DNA from: JAAYCI01 sp047972265
Lineage (GTDB): Bacteria > Bacillota > Clostridia > Oscillospirales > Ruminococcaceae
Assembly: GCA_047972265.1 (NCBI GenBank)
Contig: JBKEAM010000061.1
Coordinates: forward strand, 1-32,578
Direction of reading: 5' to 3'
Length of the DNA: 32,578 nt
Shown here piece after piece: positions 7,387 to 15,709 of this stretch. A program made the translations under genes and the position numbers. Each line of letters opens with the position of its first letter. Within the stretch, counting starts at the first letter, position 1. The notes under the pieces are model-generated. The model searched no databases and was not told the origin of the DNA. It was given only the letters and a program-made list of their open reading frames with translations.

Positions 7387-9065
7387 GTTGCTGTATTCGC
7401 CTCGCTGCTTGCTTGTTCGGCCTGGAACTTTGCATTCATTTCTTTCATTGTAGCAACATTTTTATTATGCTCAGACAAAGTAGTGGCGTAATAATAATTT
7501 TCATAGTAGTCGGTAAGGAAATAGTAGTAACTGCTTGTTTCGGGATTTAGCGCGGCAGAAAGAGCAGTTTCGGTAACACTGCAAATAGGTGCCGCAGGCA
7601 GGCCTTTGCGGGTACCGGGGTAGCTGGAATCTGTAAGATAAGCATAGAACAAATCATCTCCAACAGCGGCACGGGCCTGATCGTAAGTAATCTCAGTATA
7701 TGTTTTATCTGCATATTCGGGAATATTCCACTGGATCCAGATACGGACATAGCGTATGGTAACGTCGCTGCCCATTGTTCCGTCCTGCTGCTGCCAAGTA
7801 GAACCCAGACGGTTCCAAAATACACCCGAAACCTTTGGCTGCTGGTCTGCATGGCCAGCCTCGGCCTGTATCAAAGATGCAAGGGTAAGGGTTTCTCTTA
7901 AAGTAATCCCCTTTTCTTCCATTTGTGTATACATTTCGGCAGTTACTTTGCTGTCCATTTGTTGGTAAAGTTTGCGTATTACATTCTCTAAAGTATCATC
8001 TTTAAAGAAGTTATAGGTATCGGGATATATAAGACCTTCGGAGCGGTGGAAGACAACAATGCTGGGGGCTGCATCAAATTCTTCCTTCATTTTTTGAATG
8101 ATTGTAATATCGGTGAATAAGTCGAGGTTGTCGGCTGTATCAAGGAACTCTTGCGCTGTACCAAAGCCGGCTTCTTCAAACAACGAAGCAACTTTCATGA
8201 TAGAAACGCCCTCGGGGATACGGACAGATACCTCTTCACGGGCAGGAGGAGCCGTTGTAAGCACAGCTATAATCTCTTCGTAGCTCATATCAGGCGATAT
8301 TTCGTGATCTCCGGCTTGGAAGCCAGAAATTTTGTTAAACCGGACATAATAACGGAAGAAAGTTCCGTTTCCAATCAGGTTATTGTCTTCCAGCAGTTTA
8401 CCAATGGTGCTGCTGGACGCACCGCTAGGCAGGGTAATGGTTACAGGCTCGGTTGCAGTGCCACCCTTTCCAGAAATATCGTGGTTAACAACAAGATAAC
8501 CAATAAACAGGCTTACAAGAATAAGCCCAATAAATATTAAGAATGCAAACAAACAACCCCGTCCGGCTTTCTGCTCTGGGGTACGTTCTTTTTTATGGCG
8601 TTTTGGCATATCTTCCTCATAATCTTCGTATTCGTCACGCATGCGCCGTGCGGGGGGCGTTTGGCGCGGGGGCGGTGTTGCGGTAGACATGCGGCGCGGC
8701 TGCTCGTACCGAGAAGACGCAGATGCACCACCAGAGGGCGGGGCGGGTCTGCGGGCAGCTTGTTGAGGATAAGATTGTGCGCTGGGCGCGTTGCCCTGCC
8801 CCTGATATTGCTGACGGGGAGCGGCCTGCTGGCTACCAGCGGGTGCCGCAGGACGACGCTGCGGAGCAGCCCCCGAAGAAGCAGGCGGCGGGGCTGGCCT
8901 GCGCGGGGCGGCATTGTTTTGGGCGGGATAAGTACCGCGCTGTTGAGGAGCAGAATACACCTGCCCTTGCTGAGGCGGCCTTGGCGGCTGTGGGCGCCTT
9001 GGCGCGTTATCGGCCATATTGCTGTTTGGAATATGGCTAGGGTCCGTATAATCTTGTTGTGGCAT
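7383..9065 (-). CDS. mltG: Endolytic murein transglycosylase MltG with long Pro/Gln-rich cytoplasmic tail
   Basis: MltG cuts nascent glycan strands at the membrane and so limits peptidoglycan chain length. Of 560 residues, 1-140 are a low-complexity Pro/Gln/Ala/Arg region, followed by a charged linker (141-166). One membrane helix spans about 171-193. The YceG-like domain then contains the catalytic glutamate E402 in SLIQAEAG, plus LIYPDTYNF and SGVFWNRL. A longer frame opens at 9194, but GGAGG nine bases before the ATG at 9063-9065 fixes the start, and the upstream part would overlap the previous gene. The disordered tail is predicted to be cytoplasmic and may bind divisome partners (inference). 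Confidence 0.94.
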   Translation of the reverse strand: MPQQDYTDPSHIPNSNMADNAPRRPQPPRPPQQGQVYSAPQQRGTYPAQNNAAPRRPAPPPASSGAAPQRRPAAPAGSQQAAPRQQYQGQGNAPSAQSYPQQAARRPAPPSGGASASSRYEQPRRMSTATPPPRQTPPARRMRDEYEDYEEDMPKRHKKERTPEQKAGRGCLFAFLIFIGLILVSLFIGYLVVNHDISGKGGTATEPVTITLPSGASSSTIGKLLEDNNLIGNGTFFRYYVRFNKISGFQAGDHEISPDMSYEEIIAVLTTAPPAREEVSVRIPEGVSIMKVASLFEEAGFGTAQEFLDTADNLDLFTDITIIQKMKEEFDAAPSIVVFHRSEGLIYPDTYNFFKDDTLENVIRKLYQQMDSKVTAEMYTQMEEKGITLRETLTLASLIQAEAGHADQQPKVSGVFWNRLGSTWQQQDGTMGSDVTIRYVRIWIQWNIPEYADKTYTEITYDQARAAVGDDLFYAYLTDSSYPGTRKGLPAAPICSVTETALSAALNPETSSYYYFLTDYYENYYYATTLSEHNKNVATMKEMNAKFQAEQASSEANTAT

Positions 9066-9114
9066 GGTATATGTCCTCCATTCTAAACTGGGCGGATACT
9101 TAGCAACTGTACTA

Positions 9115-9666
9115 TTATATTTCAGGATATAGGTTTTTGTAAACCTCATCTGTTTTATTTTGCCCTGCAAGCAGAGAAGAAAGCGCATAGGCAAACTGTA
9201 AAGCTACCCCTGCACTGCGAGCAGTAATAATTTTACCATCAATCTCTACAGGCTTACCTGTAACAATGCTACTTGTTAATTGCGCTTGTACCGTAGGAAA
9301 AGCCGTTACCTGTTTGTTGGTAAGCAAGCCGTAGGTATGTAATACGGTTGGGGCAGCACAAATTGCGGCAATATAAATATTTCTTTCGGCGGCTTGTTGT
9401 AAGGCATGTTTTACAACACGGCTAGCTTGCAGGTTTTGTGTGCCTATGCCTCCGCCCGGTAAAACAACCATTTCGGCATCTGCAGGCAATACAAAGCCTG
9501 CGCCATCAACATCGGCGCTAACAAAAATATTGTGCGCCCCTTTTACGGTGCTACCTGTAATACCCACCGTAACTACATGTATTCCAGCGCGGCGCAAAAA
9601 GTCTATGGGGGTAATTGATTCTATCTCTTCAAAACCATCGGCCAAAAAAACATAAACATTGCCCAT
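9115..9666 (-). CDS. DJ-1/PfpI family protein
   Basis: The 183-residue single-domain protein belongs to the DJ-1/PfpI superfamily, whose members act as deglycase-like or redox-sensing proteins. The nucleophile elbow AAICAAP holds C103, and E16 in the EEIES segment matches DJ-1 E18. H110 follows the elbow as in DJ-1. The N-terminal sequence FLADGFEEIESITPIDFLRR is typical. AAAGGAGGT eight bases before the ATG supports the start. The gene lies 49 bp before mltG and 19 bp after the GNAT gene in the same direction. The substrate is not predictable. Confidence 0.92.
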   Translation of the reverse strand: MGNVYVFLADGFEEIESITPIDFLRRAGIHVVTVGITGSTVKGAHNIFVSADVDGAGFVLPADAEMVVLPGGGIGTQNLQASRVVKHALQQAAERNIYIAAICAAPTVLHTYGLLTNKQVTAFPTVQAQLTSSIVTGKPVEIDGKIITARSAGVALQFAYALSSLLAGQNKTDEVYKNLYPEI

Positions 9667-9685
9667 TTATAAAACCTCCTTTTTG

Positions 9686-10576
9686 CTATGCGTTTATAAT
9701 AACAGGCGGTATTTCTGCCGGATTAATATTTGAAGCGAGATCCTCAAAGCCAAAACGCATATATGGTGGTGTATCGAGGACAAAAGAACCAGAAAGAGAC
9801 TTGAATAAAGCAAAAGGCTTTTGAATACCGGAGATTTGTAAAACATTATCGATGGGCTTTGTTGTGCTAATTAAAAGGTTTGTAGTATTAAGGGCGGATG
9901 CAATGGCACAGCAAAAAAACTCATCAAAACCATTTTGAACAAAAAGCTCTGGGATTAAAACGAAATCCTCCTGTTTTTTTGCCACTGCATAACCATAAGA
10001 AGCATAAAAAACACGAAAACCCTCTTGAGCAAGGTCTTTAGTAATGATTTGCAGCCGTTCGGGCTCAAAATCAACATAAGGACGAGTGGCATAATTTTGC
10101 CTTAAATCAATCAAAAGCCCTGCATTCGGCACATCTGTACTTAAAGCTTCGTTTTTTGTTTTTGTGTTTTTTACAATTACATTTTGCCAAAACAAATTGG
10201 ATGTAACAGTATAGCCCCGGGTTTTATAATAATCAAACAATGGTGCGTTTGCGGGGATTAGGCAAGCAAATACAGCCCCTTGCTTTGCCTCTGCATCTTC
10301 GGCATATTTCATCAATTTTGTCATGGTTCCCTTACCGCGTGCCAATGTGGTGGTTGCAAGTGCGTAAAGATACACACCATTAAAAGAGTCGATTTTACAG
10401 GGTACAGCCAAAAGCTGTGACAATAAAGCCTCACCTTCGTGCGATACATAAATATGACCCTTGCCGGCATAAACATCTAAGCTGGCATCTATAAAGGTGG
10501 AATCATCTCCAAAGGTATCCTGCCACAACTGATGCAATGTAGCCCGGTCTAGCTCCGTGGCAACTCGTATATCCAT
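9686..10576 (-). CDS. GNAT family N-acetyltransferase
   Basis: The 296-residue protein has an N-terminal GNAT domain. The acetyl-CoA loop is R80-G81-K82-G83-T84 after a beta-strand reading YLYALATTTLA. The later segment ANAPLFDYYKTRGYTV is the usual GNAT end. The C-terminal half (about 140-296) resembles no domain I can name and may be a second GNAT-like or sterol-carrier-like fold, as in Eis-type enzymes. It starts nine bases after the DUF2156 gene, with AGGG as ribosome-binding site, so the two are likely co-expressed. The acceptor is unknown. Confidence 0.85.
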   Translation of the reverse strand: MDIRVATELDRATLHQLWQDTFGDDSTFIDASLDVYAGKGHIYVSHEGEALLSQLLAVPCKIDSFNGVYLYALATTTLARGKGTMTKLMKYAEDAEAKQGAVFACLIPANAPLFDYYKTRGYTVTSNLFWQNVIVKNTKTKNEALSTDVPNAGLLIDLRQNYATRPYVDFEPERLQIITKDLAQEGFRVFYASYGYAVAKKQEDFVLIPELFVQNGFDEFFCCAIASALNTTNLLISTTKPIDNVLQISGIQKPFALFKSLSGSFVLDTPPYMRFGFEDLASNINPAEIPPVIINA

Positions 10577-10585
10577 CGCAATTCC

Positions 10586-11476
10586 CTATTCTGTAATCCA
10601 TTCGGCAGTATATTTATGCTCTAAAAATGCGGGACTATAGGAAAGCTTTGCAGTGCGAAGACCATCTTCATCCACATCATTTTCCCTATTAATATACTCA
10701 TACCCACTGCAAAACCGGCGTGCCATTTCTCGGTTTATAATATTATAAGCACCGGGCACGTCGTAAAGTGCCTTTTCGACGTGTGTTACAAACATTTTAT
10801 CGTTTAGGGGGCTACCAAAAGAGAAGGCTACAATTCTGCCTCCGGTAGTAATATAGCCGCCTTTTAGCTGCAATTCATCGTAATGACGAAGGGCTTGCTC
10901 TATCGCAAGGTGTTCTTCGGCAATGCCCTCATCGTTTCGGTTATCGTACAGGTTACACCACAAGTTGTTAAACTCTGCAATTTCACCAATAGAATCAGCC
11001 GTTATTTCGTGAAATTCCCAATCGGGATAGCTGCGCTCGAATCGAGAACAATGATTACGCTTTTTTTGATAAACCCGGCCCGGCAGATTTGCCAGATCGG
11101 AAGCATTATAAACATAATCGCTTTCACCACGGGGCTGCTCGTAACGAAATTTACCGGGATATAGTTTTTCTAAAAATTCTTTTTCTTTTTCGGTAAGAGA
11201 GAACAATATAGGGGTTTTTCCTGCGTCGGCGGCATCCTGTAAAATAGCCTCCAGAGCCTTTTGCAGGTCTCCCTCTCCTGCCGGAAACAAATAATGCAGA
11301 CGGTGCCCCTCACTGCGTGCAACAACAAAATCTTCAAAGCGGGCAATTACACTGTGGTATACCCTTTTCCACATATAAATGTTTAAAAAAGCATATTCGC
11401 AACTATTAGAGCCGCTATGCAAAAGCAACGGGCGTGCCCATCGGCCATCTTCGGGTGTTATATCATGAAAATCCAT
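10586..11476 (-). CDS. DUF2156 domain protein
   Basis: This 296-residue protein belongs to the DUF2156 family, whose fold is related to the GNAT-like catalytic domain of phosphatidylglycerol lysyltransferases but without their membrane part. Family landmarks are CEYAFLNIYMW near residues 26-36, DYVYNASDLANLPG at 120-133 followed by KKRNH, and NRENDVDEDGLRTAKLSY at 263-280. No membrane helices are present. GAGG five bases before the ATG at 11474-11476 marks the start, so a longer frame from 11530 was not used. An aminoacyl or acetyl transfer role is plausible but not shown. Confidence 0.87.
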   Translation of the reverse strand: MDFHDITPEDGRWARPLLLHSGSNSCEYAFLNIYMWKRVYHSVIARFEDFVVARSEGHRLHYLFPAGEGDLQKALEAILQDAADAGKTPILFSLTEKEKEFLEKLYPGKFRYEQPRGESDYVYNASDLANLPGRVYQKKRNHCSRFERSYPDWEFHEITADSIGEIAEFNNLWCNLYDNRNDEGIAEEHLAIEQALRHYDELQLKGGYITTGGRIVAFSFGSPLNDKMFVTHVEKALYDVPGAYNIINREMARRFCSGYEYINRENDVDEDGLRTAKLSYSPAFLEHKYTAEWITE

Positions 11477-11565
11477 AAAAACCTCAATCAATATATCGTG
11501 TGTATGTAAATACAATAATATCAAAAACAAAGAATAAAAGCTGTAAACACACCCTTTCTAAACAA

Positions 11566-11973
11566 TTATATCTTTTTTAAAGGGGCATAATTGGCCATTG
11601 TTTTTTTTAGGCCTACCCCACTAAAAAGTATTTCTACAATAGAATCTCCCGCCACAGGGGTTACTTTTTGCACAACGCCAACGCCAAATACCTTATGCTC
11701 TACCTTATCACCTGGCTGATATTTATTTTCACCCTGTGCTTTTTTGGCGGCTGAGGATTGTTGTGTGCCAGAAAGTAAAGAAGATGCACCACCGGCACCG
11801 GCCACTGCGGGGCGCTGATAACCATACCCGGTAGACGGACGAGGTGAACGATTGTAAGAAGAATCGAGATAACCGCCCGAAGAATACTCTCCCGCACGGG
11901 AAACATAGCTTCCGCTGCGGGTGGGGGGGGCAACCGCAGACTCATTTTCTTCTAATAAATCGGAGTCGATTTC
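11566..11973 (-). pseudogene. pcrA: Separated C-terminal part of PcrA (linker and RNA polymerase-binding Tudor-like domain)
   Basis: This stretch continues the pcrA frame past an in-frame TAA at 11974-11976 and stays open for 135 codons to its own TAA. Directly after the stop comes EIDSDLLEEN, the usual continuation of the PcrA segment MPSRFL-x-EIP. A Ser/Gly/Pro-rich linker follows, then the C-terminal PcrA domain PGDKVEHKVFGVGVVQKV ending NYAPLKKI, which in Gram-positives contacts RNA polymerase. No start codon with a ribosome-binding site is visible, so it is unlikely to be translated alone. Conservation of the frame suggests a recent stop, a sequence error or readthrough. Confidence 0.88.
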
Positions 11974-14031
11974 TTATAAAAAGCGGCTCGGCATAAAACC
12001 GCGGGTTTGGCCAAACAGCAACCGGCTGGCAGCACTTGAAATGTACAGGCGTTTTTCTGCACGCGTAACACCAACATAAAAAAGGCGGCGTTCTTCTTCC
12101 ACATCGTCCTGAGACCAGCGGCTCATTTCACTTGGGAAAATCCCTTCTTCCAGCCCAACCATAAATACATAAGGAAACTCCAACCCCTTGGCGGCATGTA
12201 GGGTCATCAACACAACAGAATCGGCTTCGCCATCGTAGTTATCAATATCTGCAATCAGGGCTATTTCTTCAAGGTAGCCTTCTAATGTGGCATCGGTGCC
12301 GTTATGGTCTACATAAGTTTGCATATTGGAGATTAACTGCCCTAAGTTTTCTAGCCGGGTGATGCCTTCATCGCCCAGTGCCTCTAACATTGCAGTATAA
12401 CCGCTTATTTTGGGTACCTCTGCCGCAAAAGCAGGCAAAGGCAGCTCTTGAGCAGTGCGCACCAGCTGTGTGTAAATAGAATAAAAGTTTAAAAGCGCTT
12501 GCCTTGCACGCGACAAAGCGGGGTATTCGTCTACATTGCGTACAACCTCCAGCATGGGCACCCCAAGGCCGGTGGCAATTTCTGCAATAGCGTCTACCGT
12601 GGCAATGCCTATTTTGCGGCTGGGCTCATTAATAATACGACGCAAACGCAAATCATCTTGCGGATTAACAACAATACTCATATAAGCGTGCATGTCTTTA
12701 ATTTCTTTACGGTCGTTAAAGCGCAGCCCCCCCACTATTTTATGTGGGATACCTGCCCGGGTAAAATAGTTTTCTACCGGGCTGGACTGTGCGTTCATTC
12801 GATATAAAACAACATGGTCGTTTAGCTTGGCGCCAGCGGCCAGGTTGGCCCCAATTACGTCTGCAATATGAGAGGCCTCGTCCTGTTCATCCGCAGCGTT
12901 ATAATGCTCTACCTTTTCGCCAGAGTCACTCTCAGTCCATAATTTTTTGCCCTTACGGCCTGCATTGTTTTTAATAACACTGTTAGCAGCGTCTAAAATA
13001 CTGCCTGTAGAACGATAGTTTTGCTCTAATCTGATTGTTTTTGCTCCGGGGAACTGTTCTTCAAAACTTAAAATATTTTCGATTGTTGCCCCACGAAAAC
13101 GGTAAATACTTTGGTCGTCATCGCCCACAACGCAAATATTGGCATTTTCATCGCACAATAATTGAACCAAACGAAACTGTGCTACGCTGGTGTCTTGATA
13201 TTCGTCCACCAAAACATACCGAAAACGGGATTGATAATAATACCGAACTTCTTTGTTTTGCTGCAACAAACGTACTGTGTAGTAGATAAGGTCATCAAAA
13301 TCCATTGCGCCTGCCGAATGGCACCGGCGGGCGTATGCTTCGTATATTTGGGCAACCAGCTTGGCTCGCGGATCGCCTGCTTTTTCGGCGGCATCTGCCG
13401 GAGAAAGCATTTTGTCTTTTAAACGGCCAATGGCAGAAGCGCAGGCACGTACCGCCAAAAATTTATCATCTATGTTTTGCAGCTTATAGATTTCTTTTAA
13501 AACCCTTTGCTGATCATCAGAATCGTAGATGGTAAATCTTTTGGGAAATCCAATATGCTCTGCCTGTTGGCGTAAAATACGCACACAAGCAGAGTGAAAG
13601 GTAGAGGCGTTTACATCGCCCCCAATATTTTCTCCTAAAATAGAAGAAAGACGGTTTCTAAGCTGTTCGGCCGCTTTGTTGGTAAAGGTTATGGCCAAAA
13701 CATTGTAAGGGCGTACTGGGGCAACTTTTAATAAACGCGATAAAGTCGGAGATGGTTCTTGTTTTGTTTGGATGCATTGTTGCAGTTCTTGTAGGGCCTG
13801 ACTTGTAACTTCGCCCGAAATCTCCCCAGAGTCGTGAGCATCTCCAAATAAAATAAGGTTTGCAATGCGGTTTACCAGTACGGTAGTTTTACCGCTGCCC
13901 GCCCCTGCAAGTATTAGTAACGGACCTTTTGTACACAAAACAGCCTGACGCTGCATGCTGTTCAGTTTGCCAAAATACCCCTCAATATATTGCTTACGAA
14001 GCTGAATAAACTCTTCGGACAAAGTCGCCAT
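11974..14031 (-). CDS. pcrA: ATP-dependent DNA helicase PcrA/UvrD, core ending at an in-frame TAA
   Basis: PcrA is an SF1A 3'-5' helicase that clears RecA filaments and resolves replication-transcription conflicts. The 685 codons include Walker A AGAGSGKT at residues 42-49, VDEYQDTS (motif II), the QxxR-type region LEQNYRST, and VGVTRAEKRLY (motif VI). A roughly 40-residue insert lies between motifs I and Ia, near residues 64-105. The frame stops at MPSRFL-TAA, where family members continue. The next 135 codons encode the missing C-terminal domain in the same frame. The catalytic core is complete, so the truncated protein could still unwind DNA but would lack the RNA polymerase-binding tail. 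GGGGAG precedes the ATG. Confidence 0.94.
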   Translation of the reverse strand: MATLSEEFIQLRKQYIEGYFGKLNSMQRQAVLCTKGPLLILAGAGSGKTTVLVNRIANLILFGDAHDSGEISGEVTSQALQELQQCIQTKQEPSPTLSRLLKVAPVRPYNVLAITFTNKAAEQLRNRLSSILGENIGGDVNASTFHSACVRILRQQAEHIGFPKRFTIYDSDDQQRVLKEIYKLQNIDDKFLAVRACASAIGRLKDKMLSPADAAEKAGDPRAKLVAQIYEAYARRCHSAGAMDFDDLIYYTVRLLQQNKEVRYYYQSRFRYVLVDEYQDTSVAQFRLVQLLCDENANICVVGDDDQSIYRFRGATIENILSFEEQFPGAKTIRLEQNYRSTGSILDAANSVIKNNAGRKGKKLWTESDSGEKVEHYNAADEQDEASHIADVIGANLAAGAKLNDHVVLYRMNAQSSPVENYFTRAGIPHKIVGGLRFNDRKEIKDMHAYMSIVVNPQDDLRLRRIINEPSRKIGIATVDAIAEIATGLGVPMLEVVRNVDEYPALSRARQALLNFYSIYTQLVRTAQELPLPAFAAEVPKISGYTAMLEALGDEGITRLENLGQLISNMQTYVDHNGTDATLEGYLEEIALIADIDNYDGEADSVVLMTLHAAKGLEFPYVFMVGLEEGIFPSEMSRWSQDDVEEERRLFYVGVTRAEKRLYISSAASRLLFGQTRGFMPSRFL

Positions 14032-14139
14032 TGTATTCTCCCCTATGGATTTATGTTTAACAATTATTATATATTATAGACCTAAATAGTATATCATATC
14101 TGCATAGCTGTATAAAGAGATGAGAGAGAAAATGGATGG

Positions 14140-14168
14140 TTTTCAAAGTGGGTTAAATCGTGTATACT
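14140..14168 (+). promoter_or_regulatory. Weak candidate promoter for the HAD hydrolase gene
   Basis: TATACT at 14163-14168 with TTTTCA 17 bases upstream at 14140-14145 lies about 100 bases before the HAD start in the divergent pcrA/HAD spacer. The -35 match is poor. An AT-rich TATAAT-like tract at about 14060-14085 could serve the minus-strand pcrA operon. Confidence 0.3.
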
Positions 14169-14269
14169 GTACTCTGTTATAAAAATAAAAGGCACGTTCT
14201 GTTTATATAAAATATTTTGTGCCGGTACTTTGCCATATGGCAAAAGTATTTAAAAAAGCAGGTGAACAT

Positions 14270-14878
14270 TTGTATCGTAATATCGTTTTTGATTTGGGCG
14301 GCGTTGTTATAAATTACAGCCCCAGAGATTATTTGGCAGACCGCTTTTTTAGCGAGCGGGTAGAAAAACGTGTATATGATATTGTTTTTGGCAGTGAAGA
14401 ATGGTTGCTTTTAGATAGAGGTGCGCTTTCTTGGATAGAAGCTTGCGCCATATTTAAAAAGCGTGCAAAAGAGAAAGACCTTTCTTTTGAGGTGCAGGCG
14501 GTTATTGACGACTGGACAGAGATGCTAACCACCCGCAAAGCAACGGTTGTTTTGATGCGCCTGCTTAAAAAGAAGGGCTTTAATCTTTACTATATGTCTA
14601 ACATTGCTCCCCTTGCGTTTGATGAAGTTTCTCAACGGGAATTTTTTAAGCTTTTTGTTGGCGGTGTTACCTCATACGAGGCAAAATCAAATAAACCGGA
14701 CTTGGTTATTTATAAAACCTTGCTGGAAAAATACAATATTTTGCCGGAAGAAACCATTTTTACGGATGATGACCGTGTAAATGCCACAGCGGCCTTTGAT
14801 GTGGGGATTACAGGGATCCAATTTAAAAGTGTAAAAAGTTTTGTTAAGTTGATGGTGGATTACGGAATTGATTTGTAA
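14270..14878 (+). CDS. HAD superfamily hydrolase (subfamily IA), TTG start
   Basis: This 202-residue haloacid dehalogenase-like phosphatase has motif I FDLGGVV with nucleophile D8, motif II YYMSN, a Lys in SNKPD and motif IV FTDDDRVNATAA. The usual second acid of motif I is Gly, as in the YihX/epoxide-hydrolase-N-terminal type. A longer frame opens at 14219 without a ribosome-binding site. AGGTG five bases before the TTG at 14270-14272 gives the expected start MYRNIVFDLGG. The substrate is probably a small sugar or nucleotide phosphate, but this is not determinable. The gene is monocistronic, divergent from pcrA and ended by a terminator. Confidence 0.88.
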   Translation: MYRNIVFDLGGVVINYSPRDYLADRFFSERVEKRVYDIVFGSEEWLLLDRGALSWIEACAIFKKRAKEKDLSFEVQAVIDDWTEMLTTRKATVVLMRLLKKKGFNLYYMSNIAPLAFDEVSQREFFKLFVGGVTSYEAKSNKPDLVIYKTLLEKYNILPEETIFTDDDRVNATAAFDVGITGIQFKSVKSFVKLMVDYGIDL

Positions 14879-14930
14879 TACTACGTTGTTTTGCATATAA
14901 ACCAAACCACGCTTAAAATGTGCATAGCCT

Positions 14931-14980
14931 AAAATAAAAGCTACCCCAACGGCCTTAATGGTGCCGATGGGGTTATTTTG
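14931..14980. terminator. Bidirectional intrinsic terminator
   Basis: ACCCCA (14943-14948) pairs with TGGGGT (14968-14973). After one A-A mismatch, CGGC (14950-14953) pairs with GCCG (14963-14966). An A-rich left arm and TTATTTT right arm allow termination of both the HAD gene and the minus-strand comFC gene. Confidence 0.85.
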
Positions 14981-14988
14981 TTTAAATT

Positions 14989-15709
14989 TTACTCTTGAGG
15001 TTCTTTATTAAAAGAAGGGCGACTTACCGATGCCAAGCATAAGGCACCGCAGGATGCAGCGCCATACTTAAGCAACGTTTTTGCACACTCGTTTATAGTA
15101 GGAACCAGTAGTAGTAACATCATCCAATAGCAGTACCCTAATATTTTTAATACTCTCTGGCTTTTTAACCGCAAAAGCACCCACAACGTTTTGCAATCGT
15201 TCTTTTCGCGGCAATGTCATCTGTCTTTTGGTGTCTTTGGTTTTGTACAAACAATCTTTATAAAACGGCAAGCAGCCGGCTTTTTGCATTTGTTTTGCCA
15301 AAAGTAATGTTTGGTTGTACCCTCTTGCATGTATGCTGCTTTTTGTGGCGGGCACCGGAACAATTACATCATATTGTTTACCTAAATTCTCTGCACAAAA
15401 GCGTTGAATATAATATTTTGCAAGTGAATGGATTAAATCTTCTCTGCCACCTTGCTTTACGGCAATCATGGCGTTTCTTACTAAGTTTTCATATTCAAAA
15501 CACGCATATACAGCATCCAAATACTCGTAAACCTTACCGGGCGATGTTTTTGAGATGCCTCCAATAGGAAAAGATAGGCTTTTAAGTTCTTTTTCGCATT
15601 GTTTGCATGGTGTAAAGCCAATTACCTTTTCACAAAACGGGCAACGTCTAGGAAAGAGAAAATCCAAAGAATTTTGGATAAAATGATGAATGGTTTGTGT
15701 TTTACTCAT
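14989..15709 (-). pseudogene. comFC: Competence/phosphoribosyltransferase protein ComFC, +1 frameshifted
   Basis: ComF proteins are type I phosphoribosyltransferase-fold proteins with an N-terminal zinc finger, needed with ComFA for DNA uptake in competent Firmicutes. The start at 15707-15709 overlaps the recD2 TGA by 4 bp. C23, C26, C35 and C38 form the zinc finger. The PRPP-binding motif VLLLDDVTTTGS ends at residue 203 (15101-15103). In that frame translation then hits a stop after 15 unrelated codons, near 15068. Shifting by one base at 15100 restores the family sequence TINECAKTLLKYGAA and a normal stop at 14989-14991, total about 239 residues. A single extra base explains this. It could be mutation or sequencing error. 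Confidence 0.9.

Noticed and set aside
8595..9086. Plus-strand frame of 163 codons opposite mltG
   Set aside because: It is the complement of the GC-rich Pro/Gln coding region, with Arg/Leu/Gly-rich low-complexity content and no start signal.
11700..11945. An 81-codon frame starting just after the pcrA stop as a separate gene
   Set aside because: It is in another frame from the conserved PcrA C-terminal domain and has no family-like sequence; the frame continuing from pcrA is the meaningful one.
13750..13840. Insert between pcrA motifs I and Ia as a foreign insertion
   Set aside because: The insert is in frame, of ordinary composition, and similar insertions occur in clostridial PcrA as far as I recall.
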